Positions 34,372 to 42,665 of a stretch of 64,000 nucleotides of DNA are shown here, piece after piece. Origin of the DNA: Protofrankia sp963555925 (GTDB lineage: Bacteria; Actinomycetota; Actinomycetes; Frankiales; Frankiaceae); contig CAUVXJ010000029.1 of NCBI GenBank assembly GCA_963555925.1, positions 1 to 64,000 of the forward strand, written 5' to 3'. A model generated the notes under the pieces. It did no database searches, was not told the DNA's origin, and was given only the letters and a program-made list of their open reading frames with translations. Within the stretch, counting starts at the first letter, position 1, and the number at the start of each line of letters is the position of its first letter. Made by a program: the position numbers and the translations under genes.

Positions 34372-36116
34372 CGGCCCAGGCCCAGGGCCGGCTCGGGCGC
34401 GGCGGGCCGGAGCCGGCCGCTGCCGCGCACGTCCGGGGCGCCCAGTCGGGCCGCGTCGGCGGTCTGATCGTCGGCCTGCCGCTGGGACTCGCGTTCGGCC
34501 GCCACCCGGGCCCGGTAGTGCTCGATCTCCGCGGCTGCGGTCGCATGATCCCAGCCCAGCTCGGGTCCGACCAGCTCGGCGACGTGCGCGGCAGCCTCCA
34601 GGCCCCGGTCCCAGGCTTCGATGGAGATCCGGGTCCGGCGGGTCAGTACGTCGTCGAGATGCAGGGCACCCTCGTGGGACGCGGCGTACACGGCCTCCGC
34701 CGCAAGGTAGGTGCTGGCCCCGCGCAGCGGCGCTCCAAGTGCGGGGCGCTCCTCGATGAGGGCGAGGACCTCCCGCGTGAGGCTGCCGTAACGTCCCAGC
34801 AGATGCTCGACCCGGGCCACGTGCAGCCCGCTGCGGTTGGCGAGTGTCTCCCGAGCGTTCCACAGCGCCTGGTAGCCGTCGGCACCCAGAAGCGGGATCC
34901 GCTCGGTGCACGAGGCCGGCACGTACCGGTTCATGCCGTGGACGGCTGAGTCGACCGCGTCGCGGGCCATCACCCGGTAGGTCGTGTACTTCCCGCCGGC
35001 CACCATGGTCAGGCCCGACACCGGCGAGACGACCGCGTGTTCCCGGGACAGCCGCGAGGTGCCCTCGGACTCGCCGGACAGCAGCGGCCGCAGCCCGGCG
35101 TAGACCCCGGTGATGTCCTCGTTGGTCAGCGGTGTGCGCAGCACCCGGTTGACGTGTTTCAGCACGTAATCGATGTCCGCGCTGCTGGCTGCCGGGTGGG
35201 CGAGGTCGAGGTTCCAGTCCGTGTCGGTCGTCCCGATGATCCAGTGCGAGCCCCAGGGGATCACGAACAACACGCTGGTCCGGGTACGCAGGATCAGCCC
35301 GGTGGTGGAGTGGATCCGGTCGCGCGGTACCACCAGGTGGACGCCTTTGGACACCCGGACGGACAGCTGACCGCGGCCGCCGGCCATGGCCTGGATGTCG
35401 TCGGTCCACACCCCCGCCGCGTTGATGGTCTGGCGGGCCCGGACGTCGATCTGCCCGCCGTTCTCGAGGTCGTCGACACGGACGCCGCTGACCCGGTCGC
35501 CCTCCCGCAGCAGTCCCGTCACCCGGGCGCTGGTGGCGATCAGGGCGCCGTAGTGGGCCGCGGTGCGGGCGACGAACATGGTGTGGCGGGCATCGTCGAC
35601 CTGGGCGTCCCAGTACTGGATCGCCCCCACCATGGAGTCCGGTCGCAGGGACGGTGCGGCGCGCAGCGCGGCCTGCCTGCTCAGATGGCGGTGGTGCGGC
35701 ACGTTGCGGCGACCGCCGCCGAGGGTGTCGTAGAGCAGCATTCCGCTGCCGACATAGGCGCGTTCCCACATCCGATGGGTGATCGGGTATATGAACGGAA
35801 CCGGGCGGACCAGGTGCGGGCACAGGGTGTCCAGCAGGAGTGCCCGTTCCCGCAGCGCCTCGGCGACCAGCGCCACGTTGCGCTGCTCGAGGTAACGGAG
35901 CCCGCCGTGGATGAGTTTGCTCGACCGGCTGGATGTGCCGGCCGCGAGGTCTCGTGCCTCGACCAGGGCCACCGACAGGCCGCGGGTGGCCGCGTCGAGC
36001 GCGACCCCCGCACCGGTGACGCCGCCGCCGATGACGACGACGTCGACGACGTCGGTCGCCATCTGGCGCAGGGCGTCGTCCCGGGTGGTGGGGTTGAGCC
36101 GGGCCGGAACAATCAT
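34365..36116 (-). CDS. glpD: Aerobic glycerol-3-phosphate dehydrogenase
   Basis: A 583-residue FAD enzyme that oxidises glycerol 3-phosphate to dihydroxyacetone phosphate at the inner membrane. The N-terminus has the FAD-binding VVVIGGGVTGAGVALDAATRG, then SSRSSKLIHGGLRYLEQ and IPWGSHWIIGTTDTDW, all GlpD signatures. The start at ATG 36116 (MIVPARLNPTTRDDALRQM) is chosen because the FAD motif lies about 25 residues in; the frame stays open far upstream, opposite the acyl-CoA dehydrogenase gene, which is an artefact. The C-terminal 45 residues are a Pro/Ala/Arg-rich tail ending in the heptamer repeat. It is divergent from the acyl-CoA dehydrogenase pair. A GlpD paralogue lies 5 kb away. Confidence 0.94.
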   Translation of the reverse strand: MIVPARLNPTTRDDALRQMATDVVDVVVIGGGVTGAGVALDAATRGLSVALVEARDLAAGTSSRSSKLIHGGLRYLEQRNVALVAEALRERALLLDTLCPHLVRPVPFIYPITHRMWERAYVGSGMLLYDTLGGGRRNVPHHRHLSRQAALRAAPSLRPDSMVGAIQYWDAQVDDARHTMFVARTAAHYGALIATSARVTGLLREGDRVSGVRVDDLENGGQIDVRARQTINAAGVWTDDIQAMAGGRGQLSVRVSKGVHLVVPRDRIHSTTGLILRTRTSVLFVIPWGSHWIIGTTDTDWNLDLAHPAASSADIDYVLKHVNRVLRTPLTNEDITGVYAGLRPLLSGESEGTSRLSREHAVVSPVSGLTMVAGGKYTTYRVMARDAVDSAVHGMNRYVPASCTERIPLLGADGYQALWNARETLANRSGLHVARVEHLLGRYGSLTREVLALIEERPALGAPLRGASTYLAAEAVYAASHEGALHLDDVLTRRTRISIEAWDRGLEAAAHVAELVGPELGWDHATAAAEIEHYRARVAAERESQRQADDQTADAARLGAPDVRGSGRLRPAAPEPALGLGRG

Positions 36117-36236
36117 CGTGTTCCCCGTTTCCGGAGCGCGGATGCAAGGTGGGGCGCGGACACACGTCACATCGTGCCCGCTGCAAATAAACTCCGCATG
36201 CCGCGTTGCGCACAGCCAGCCCGCAGGAGCCGCCTG

Positions 36237-37409
36237 ATGGACCTCAGTTTCACCCCCGAGGAGGAACAGTTCCGCGCGGAGCTGCGTGCGTGGCTGGCGG
36301 ACAACATCCCGCCGCGGTGGCGGTCCCGGTCGTTCTGGTCGGCTATGCCCGAGGCGGCGGCGTTCGAGCTGCGCCGGGACTGGGAGCGCCGTAAATACGA
36401 CGCAGGATTCGCCGGTATCTCCTGGCCGCGGGAGTACGGCGGGCGCGGCGGGACTCCCGGCATGCAGGCGATCTACGATGCGGAGACGCAGCGTGCCGGG
36501 GCGCCACACACGGTCAACGCCCTTGGTCTGGCCTTCCTCGCTCCCACCGTCATGGCGATCGGTACCGACGAGCAGAAGCGCGACATCGTCGGCCCGATGC
36601 TGCGCAACGAGGTGATCTGGTGCCAGGGTTTCTCCGAGCCGGGTGCGGGGTCGGACCTCGCCGCGCTGCGCACCAGCGGCGTGCTCGACGGCGACGAGTT
36701 CATCGTCAACGGCCAGAAGGTCTGGACGACCAATGCCGTGTACGCGGACAAGATCTTCGCGTTGGTCCGCACGGAACCCGGCTCCCAGCGGCACAGCGGT
36801 ATCTCCATGCTGCTCATCGACATGCGGTCCGACGGGGTGCAGGCCCGGCCGTTGCGTCAGATCAGCGGCGCGAGCGAGTTCGGCGAGGTGTTCTTCACCG
36901 ATGCCCGGGTGAAGGTCGGTGACTGTCTCGGTGGGGTCGGCAACGGCTGGGCAACGGCGATGCTGTTGCTCTCGTTCGAACGTGGAGCCTCTGGCATCGT
37001 CCAGTACACCGCCATGCGCCGCCAGTTCGACGAGATCGTGGCCACCGCGGCCACCTTCGGCCGCACCGGCGACCCGATCCTGCGTCAGCAGCTCGCCAGC
37101 CGGATGGTCGAGCTCGAGTGCCTGCGCTACCACTCGATGCACGTGCTCACCCAGGTCGAACGGGGGGAGGACCTCGGGGCCGGGTCGTCTGTGACCAAAC
37201 TGCAGTGGTCGCACACGCACCAGGAACTGTGGGAGACCTTCGACGATCTGCTCGGTCCGGAGGCGACGCTCGCCCGGCCGCGGCCCGACACCGACCTGCG
37301 CGCCATGCAGCAGGAGGCGATGTGGTCGCGTTCGGTGACGATCTGGGGTGGTTCATCGCAGGTGCAACGCAACATCGTCGCCGAGCGGGTCCTCGGACTT
37401 CCTCGATGA
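36237..37409 (+). CDS. Acyl-CoA dehydrogenase, subunit 1 of a likely pair
   Basis: A 390-residue flavoenzyme of the acyl-CoA dehydrogenase family. Seen are WCQGFSEPGAGSDLAALRT (FAD and substrate loop), QKVWTTNA, LLSFERGASG with a Glu where isovaleryl/long-chain types keep the catalytic base, and GGSSQVQRNIVAERVLGLPR at the C-terminus. The start ATG 36237 follows GCAGGAG. The next gene encodes a shorter, diverged paralogue 51 bp downstream. Such pairs form alpha2-beta2 complexes in mycobacteria (FadE28-29 type), where each subunit contributes part of the active site. The substrate cannot be inferred; steroid or branched side chains are typical for such pairs. Confidence 0.92.
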   Translation: MDLSFTPEEEQFRAELRAWLADNIPPRWRSRSFWSAMPEAAAFELRRDWERRKYDAGFAGISWPREYGGRGGTPGMQAIYDAETQRAGAPHTVNALGLAFLAPTVMAIGTDEQKRDIVGPMLRNEVIWCQGFSEPGAGSDLAALRTSGVLDGDEFIVNGQKVWTTNAVYADKIFALVRTEPGSQRHSGISMLLIDMRSDGVQARPLRQISGASEFGEVFFTDARVKVGDCLGGVGNGWATAMLLLSFERGASGIVQYTAMRRQFDEIVATAATFGRTGDPILRQQLASRMVELECLRYHSMHVLTQVERGEDLGAGSSVTKLQWSHTHQELWETFDDLLGPEATLARPRPDTDLRAMQQEAMWSRSVTIWGGSSQVQRNIVAERVLGLPR

Positions 37410-37460
37410 TCTTCATGAGCTGTCGGCGACTCCCAGCGGCCAGTTAGGCAGACTCCAGCC

Positions 37461-38591
37461 ATGCACTTCGCGCTCACCGATGAGCAGTGCGCCCTGGGTG
37501 ACGCCGTCCGCGACTACCTCGCGGACCGGTTCGCCCTGAGCGCCGTCCGTGCCGTGTTCGAGGACCTTGGCGGCACGGGTAATCCCGCGCAGCTGTGGAA
37601 GGCCATGGGCGAGCAGGGCTGGCTCGCCGTATGCGTCCCCGAGGAGTACGACGGCCTGGGGCTCGGCCTGGTGGCCGCCCAGGCGGTTGCCCGTGCCTTC
37701 GGTGCGGGCGTCATACCCGGTCCGTGGCTGCCGACGGTACTCGCGGGCGAGGCGCTGGCGCTGGCGGGATCGGATGCGCAGAAGGCATCCTTGCTGCCCG
37801 CCGTCGCCTCGGGTGCGCTGGTGGCCACGGTGGCCCTACGAGGACCCGCCGGTCGCTACGACCGCAGCGGCGTGCGGGTCGGCGCCGACGAGGCGGGCCG
37901 GTTGACCGGATCGGCGCTGCCCGTCGACTACGCCGAGACGGCGGAGATCATTGTGGTGGCGGCCCTGGAACCCGGCGGGGAGGTCGGGCTGTACCTGGTC
38001 GAACCGGGTCTGCCGGGGGTCCAGGTGACCGGCCTGGAAAGCTATGACGGCTCGGTGCGCACGGCTTCGGTGGTTCTCGACGGCGTGCCCGGACAGCGCC
38101 TTCCCGGCTCGTCCACGGCCGTGTTCGTCGATCTTCTCGATCGGGGCGCGGTGCTCACGGCAGGCGACCTCGTCGGCCTTGCCAGGGAGGCGTTGGCACG
38201 CACCGTCGCCTACGCCTGCGACCGGGTGCAGTTCGGCCGGGCGGTCGGTTCCTTCCAGGCGCTCAAGCACCACCTCGCCGACCTGCACGTCGCCGTGACC
38301 ATGTCGGAGCATGCGGTCCTGTACGCGGCGCACGCGCTGGATGCCGGGCTCGCCGACCGTCGGCTGGCGGTCGCCGTGGCCAAGAGCAAGGCCTCGGACA
38401 CCGCCCGGGAGGTGACCGCCGCGATGATCCAATATCACGGTGGGATCGGCTACACCTGGGAGCACGACGCCCATTTCTTCTACAAGCGGGCCAAGCGCGA
38501 GGCCTACAGCTATGGGGATCCGATCGAGCACCGTGACCGGGTCGCGGCCTTCACCATCGACGGGATTTCACCGACAGCGGTCGGTTCCTGA
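37461..38591 (+). CDS. Acyl-CoA dehydrogenase, subunit 2 of a likely pair
   Basis: A 376-residue acyl-CoA dehydrogenase homologue, clearly diverged from the preceding one. It keeps the N-terminal helical domain (MHFALTDEQCALGDAVRDYLADRF), RVQFGRAVGSFQALKHHLADL and QYHGGIGYTWEHDAHFFYKRAKR of the C-terminal FAD site. The middle FAD-loop motif is weak (ATVALRGPAGRYD), and no Glu stands where subunit 1 has FERG (VDLLDRGAVL), as expected for the non-catalytic partner in a heterotetramer. That division of roles is inference from family knowledge. Same strand and short spacing indicate one operon with the first subunit. Confidence 0.9.
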   Translation: MHFALTDEQCALGDAVRDYLADRFALSAVRAVFEDLGGTGNPAQLWKAMGEQGWLAVCVPEEYDGLGLGLVAAQAVARAFGAGVIPGPWLPTVLAGEALALAGSDAQKASLLPAVASGALVATVALRGPAGRYDRSGVRVGADEAGRLTGSALPVDYAETAEIIVVAALEPGGEVGLYLVEPGLPGVQVTGLESYDGSVRTASVVLDGVPGQRLPGSSTAVFVDLLDRGAVLTAGDLVGLAREALARTVAYACDRVQFGRAVGSFQALKHHLADLHVAVTMSEHAVLYAAHALDAGLADRRLAVAVAKSKASDTAREVTAAMIQYHGGIGYTWEHDAHFFYKRAKREAYSYGDPIEHRDRVAAFTIDGISPTAVGS

Positions 38592-38637
38592 CGGTTCCGT
38601 GCCACCCGGCCGCTGCGAAGGTCCAGACTGAGGGTTC

Positions 38638-40914
38638 GTGCATGGCCGCGCTTGTGACGCTCTGGAATCCGTGACCGCCCGAGTGCTGGCGGTTATGCGA
38701 GTGGCGTCGCTGTTCGTCCTCGTCGCGTACGTCCTCATCTGGAACGACTGGTATCTCGGGTCGACCGAGCGTCTCGCGGCGGTGGCCGGCGCCGTGTTGT
38801 GGGACCTGGTGTTCATCGGTGGCGCCATGCGCGGCCGGATCCCGAACTGGCTGGTGGTCGGGGAATTCGTCACGGCGGTGGTCCTCGGCGTGGGTGCCCC
38901 CAGGTGGCTGCCGCCGGAGTCTCTCGGCGACGGTGGCACCTGGATCTACCGGATGCTGATCGGAGCCGGTGTCGCCGCTGCCTGGCAGGCACCCGCCGTC
39001 CTGTTCCCCGCGGTTGTCGCCGTGCTCGCGGCAGTGCAGTTCGGCAGCGCACCGACGGCGATGCCCCAGGTGGCCGGCTCCACCGGCCTGCTCGTCGCGA
39101 TCTGCCTGGTGTTCCGGCTGGCCGCGACCAGACTGCGGCGCAACGCGGTCGCCGCGGACGCGCGGTTGGCGGCCGCCGCCGGGCGGTTGCGGGCCGAGAC
39201 GGTCACCGACGCCCGCCGGCGCGATCGGCGGGAACGGGAACGGGTCATCCACGACACGGTGCTCAACACGCTCACCGGCATCGGATGGGGCGGCGGCGCG
39301 GACGACGAGCCGACCCGGCGCCGGTGCGCGCGCAGCGTCGAGGCGATGGAGGATCTCATCGCCGGGCACGACTGGTATGCGCGCGTCGACCTCACCGAGC
39401 GGATCGGTCGACTCGCCGCGGACGCCCGTGACAACGGACTCGATGTGCAGGTGCGCCTCCACCGCGAGGCAGGCGCGGACCCACCGCCGCTGATCGTGGC
39501 GGCGCTGACGGCCGCCGCCGGGGAGGCGCTGGCCAACGTCGCGCGACATGCCCACACCCGCCGGGCGACGGTTGTCGCCCACTGCCAGAATGATCATTTT
39601 GAGATCACGGTGAGCGACGAAGGTGTCGGCTTCGATCCCGGCCGGGCGGATCCGCAGCGGCTCGGCCTGCGTGCCTCGATCGCCGAACGGGTGGCTGACG
39701 TCGGCGGCACCATTGAGATCGACAGTCGACCCGGGCATGGAACCACGGTCGCGATGGCCTGGCGGTCGCCTTCCTCCCAGGCCGAGCCGTCCGATGCGGG
39801 CGGCTACCTTCGCCGGCACTACGACACCGGCGTGCGGCGGATGGTCGCACTCGCCGTCGCCTGTTGGCAGGGGTTGCTGGCCCTGACAGTGATCGGCTAC
39901 TGGGACCGGGTGCACCGACCGGTCGTCTCGGTCGCACTGTGGGTGGCGATCGGTGTGGGTGTCGCCCTCGCCGTCCGGGTGATGTGGCATCGCAGCCTCA
40001 ACCGGGTGGAGGCCGCCGGGGTGGTCATCCTCGCATTCACGACCGCCGTCGCCGGTGGGCTCAACACCACGGGCGGGGACACGATCAGGATGATCGACTG
40101 GCCGGCCACGATGGCGCTCCCGGTACTTCTGGTGCTGGTCGTGGCATCCCGGCCGGCGCGGGAGTGGCTGGTGGCCGTGGCCGCCGCGACCGTGCTGCTC
40201 GTCTCGATCGTGCTGCTGGGCGGGGATACCGGACCGATCGTGCTGTCCCGCCTGAGCACGTCCGTGTACGGGTTGTGGTCCCTGCAGGCATTGATCACCG
40301 CGTTCGGCCCGGCGTTGCGGAGCACGGCGCAGGCCACCGCCCAGGCCATGCGGGACGAGGCCGAGCTCGCCGGCCGGACGGAAGCGGCCGCGCGGATTCT
40401 CGCCGACCGTGACCGCAGCCTGCGTAACATCGACAGCGACACCCTGCCGCTGCTGCGCGCGATCGCCGGCGGCTGGCTCGACCCGCGTGACCCGGCGGTG
40501 CGGGAACGGTGCACCCGTCGGGCGTCGGTGCTGCGTCGGACGCTGGCCTCCACGGCTGGTCCGGCCGGGTCACTCGGGGTGCTGGAGCCGGTGGTGGAGG
40601 CCGCCGAGTCGCGGGGCATCGACGTCGAGGTGCAGCTCGCCGGTGATCTGCGCCGCTGTCCAGGCGTCCTGCAGGAGGGAATCGTGGTAGCGATCGGCCA
40701 GGCGTTGCGTTCGGTTCCGGCCGGGCCGGTGCTGCTGACCGTCCTGTCCGCGCCCGAGTGCGGCAGCGTGTTCGTGTCCTTCCCGGTCGCGGCCGGGACG
40801 TTCGTGGATCCGATTCGGTTGCCCCAGGCGTGGCCGGGACCAGTCCTTGACGTCAGCACCGACGTCGCGGACGGCAAGGCATGCCTCGAACTGCGCTGGC
40901 CTGTCCCCACCTGA
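38638..40914 (+). CDS. Double-module sensor histidine kinase (second half degenerate)
   Basis: A 758-residue protein made of two similar membrane-kinase halves. Half 1: about five membrane helices (residues 15-165), a NarL-class DHp with RERERVIHDTVLNTLTG carrying the phospho-acceptor His, then an ATPase domain with GEALANVARHAHTRRA (N-box) and SDEGVGFDP and GLRASIAERV (G-boxes). Half 2: about five more helices (400-560), a coiled DHp-like segment (RSLRNIDSDTLPLLRAIAG) without His, and an ATPase-like remnant lacking N- and G-boxes. The partner response regulator is not adjacent, although a NarL-type regulator lies 15 kb away. The start may be GTG 38638 or GTG 38671. Confidence 0.82.
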   Translation: MHGRACDALESVTARVLAVMRVASLFVLVAYVLIWNDWYLGSTERLAAVAGAVLWDLVFIGGAMRGRIPNWLVVGEFVTAVVLGVGAPRWLPPESLGDGGTWIYRMLIGAGVAAAWQAPAVLFPAVVAVLAAVQFGSAPTAMPQVAGSTGLLVAICLVFRLAATRLRRNAVAADARLAAAAGRLRAETVTDARRRDRRERERVIHDTVLNTLTGIGWGGGADDEPTRRRCARSVEAMEDLIAGHDWYARVDLTERIGRLAADARDNGLDVQVRLHREAGADPPPLIVAALTAAAGEALANVARHAHTRRATVVAHCQNDHFEITVSDEGVGFDPGRADPQRLGLRASIAERVADVGGTIEIDSRPGHGTTVAMAWRSPSSQAEPSDAGGYLRRHYDTGVRRMVALAVACWQGLLALTVIGYWDRVHRPVVSVALWVAIGVGVALAVRVMWHRSLNRVEAAGVVILAFTTAVAGGLNTTGGDTIRMIDWPATMALPVLLVLVVASRPAREWLVAVAAATVLLVSIVLLGGDTGPIVLSRLSTSVYGLWSLQALITAFGPALRSTAQATAQAMRDEAELAGRTEAAARILADRDRSLRNIDSDTLPLLRAIAGGWLDPRDPAVRERCTRRASVLRRTLASTAGPAGSLGVLEPVVEAAESRGIDVEVQLAGDLRRCPGVLQEGIVVAIGQALRSVPAGPVLLTVLSAPECGSVFVSFPVAAGTFVDPIRLPQAWPGPVLDVSTDVADGKACLELRWPVPT

Positions 40915-40951
40915 CCCGGCCACCTGACCCGGCCACCTAGCCTGACCGTCG

Positions 40952-42508
40952 TCAGGTTTCCGCGGCGGTGAGCAGAGCCTGGACGTGGGGGAGCGCGGCG
41001 GCACGGTCGGCCGGCACCAGGCCGATGCGGGTGCGCCGGTCCAGCAGGTCGCCGGCGTCGAGGGCACCCTCGTGCCGCAGCGCGAACAACAGTTCCGCGC
41101 CGGTGGTGTCCACGCGGTCACACAGGGGAGCGAGCAGTGCCGGGTCGCCCCGCGCGCCCTCGATCACGGCGGGCGCCTCGGTGCCGTAGCGGGCGACCAG
41201 CCGGCGCGGCGCGGCCACGTCGGCGAGCATCGACCGCTCGGCCGCGCCCACCAGGGGCAGCGCCCGGGTCCGACAGGGCCCGCTGTGCAGCCCACGTGCC
41301 TCCGCCAGCGCGTCCACGGCGTCCGCGGCCATCTGCCGGTAGGTGGTGAGCTTGCCACCGACGACGGTCACCACACCGTCGGATGAGGTGATGACGGCGT
41401 GGCGGCGCGAGAGGTCCGCGGTGCGCCTGGCCGTCCCGGCCGGCAGCGGGCGCAGCCCGGCGAACGTGCCCAGGACGTCGGCCCGGTCAACGGGTTCCGC
41501 GAGAACGCTGGAGACGACGTCGCGTAGGAACTCGGTCTCGGCCGGGGTCGCCGCCGGGGTGTCGGTCACGGCGTCGGCGGGTTCGTCGGTGAGGCCGACG
41601 TAGACCCGCCCACCGAGCTGCGGCAGCGCGAACACGTATCGGTTACGTTCATGCGGTACCGGTATGGTGATCGCCACCCGGAGCCCACCGAAGGCGCTGT
41701 CCGCCACGACGAGGTGGCTTCCGCGGCTCGGGCGCAGGGTGATGCCGCCGCACAATTCGCCGGCCCATACTCCGGTTGCGTTCACCACGGACCGCGAACG
41801 GAAGGTGACCGCGGTGCCGGTGAGCATGTCGACCGCGGCGGCTCCATTCCCGTCGATGGATCCGACCGGGCAGTGCGTGATGATCCGTGCGCCGTACCGG
41901 GCCGCTGTCCGGGCGATCGCGACGACCAGACGCGCGTCGTCGACGAGCTGGCCGTCCCAGGACAGCAACCCGCCGCGCAGCCCGGCGGTCCGCAGGGCCG
42001 GCACCATGGCCTGGGTCTCGACCGCGCTCAACCGTCGCGGCCCCGGCAGCACCGACCGCGGGGTGCCGGCGCCACGCCGGATCAGGTCGGCGGCGTGCAG
42101 GCCGGCGTCGGCGACCAGAGCAGCGGAGGTGGGGAAACCGACCATCAACGGAAACACCATCGGCAGCGGCCGCACCAGGTGTGGCGCGGTGGTGCGCAGC
42201 AGGATGTCGCGTTCCCGGGCGCACTGGCAGGCCAACGCGACGTCGCCGGCGGCCAGGTAGCGCAATCCGCCGTGGACGAGCTTGGAGCTCCACCGGCTGG
42301 TGCCGAAGGCCAGGTCGTGGGCTTCCAGGAGCGCGACGGACAGCCCGCGGCTCGCGGCATCCAATGCCACACCCGCCCCGGTCACCCCGCCGCCGATGAC
42401 GAGAACGTCGACGACGGCACCGCCCGTCAGATCGGCGAGATCCCGATCGCGCTGCCGGCGATTGAGCGACCCGGTCGGTTGCGCGTCCCCAGCCCGATTG
42501 GGTAACAC
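40952..42508 (-). CDS. GlpD-family FAD-dependent oxidoreductase (second paralogue)
   Basis: About 518 residues; related to glycerol-3-phosphate dehydrogenase but shorter and diverged from the copy at 34365. It has DVLVIGGGVTGAGVALDAASRG, SRWSSKLVHGGLRYLAAGD and VVGGKLTTYRQMAADAVDAL. GTG 42508 is preferred because GGAAAG lies at good distance; an ATG at 42541 is also in frame without a ribosome site. It is divergent from the AGPS-like gene, an arrangement like mycobacterial glpD1-Rv2251 as I recall it. It may feed dihydroxyacetone phosphate to that enzyme; this is inference. Confidence 0.88.
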   Translation of the reverse strand: MLPNRAGDAQPTGSLNRRQRDRDLADLTGGAVVDVLVIGGGVTGAGVALDAASRGLSVALLEAHDLAFGTSRWSSKLVHGGLRYLAAGDVALACQCARERDILLRTTAPHLVRPLPMVFPLMVGFPTSAALVADAGLHAADLIRRGAGTPRSVLPGPRRLSAVETQAMVPALRTAGLRGGLLSWDGQLVDDARLVVAIARTAARYGARIITHCPVGSIDGNGAAAVDMLTGTAVTFRSRSVVNATGVWAGELCGGITLRPSRGSHLVVADSAFGGLRVAITIPVPHERNRYVFALPQLGGRVYVGLTDEPADAVTDTPAATPAETEFLRDVVSSVLAEPVDRADVLGTFAGLRPLPAGTARRTADLSRRHAVITSSDGVVTVVGGKLTTYRQMAADAVDALAEARGLHSGPCRTRALPLVGAAERSMLADVAAPRRLVARYGTEAPAVIEGARGDPALLAPLCDRVDTTGAELLFALRHEGALDAGDLLDRRTRIGLVPADRAAALPHVQALLTAAET

Positions 42509-42600
42509 GGTGTGTACTTTCCGGTCACGCTGTGACCACATCTGTCACAGTGTATGTCGTGTCACCGTCGACAACGAATCCTGATGATTGTTCATGATGG

Positions 42601-42656
42601 CGGGATGGCGGGATGACGGGATGACGGGATGACGGGATGACGGGATGACGGGAGTT
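42601..42656 (+). repeat. Octamer microsatellite (CGGGATGA)n at the start of the AGPS-like gene
   Basis: Seven 8-bp units, five perfect (42609-42648) and the outer two diverged, lie immediately upstream of or at the translation start. Each unit brings an ATG followed in frame by ACG GGA TGA. Only the ATG of the last perfect unit (42645) reads into the gene. Confidence 0.92.
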
Positions 42657-42665
42657 GACGGCGGG

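Noticed and set aside
35037..36236. N-terminal extension of the first acyl-CoA dehydrogenase across glpD
   Set aside because: The extra 400 residues are antisense to a well-supported glpD. A good start with a ribosome site exists at 36237.
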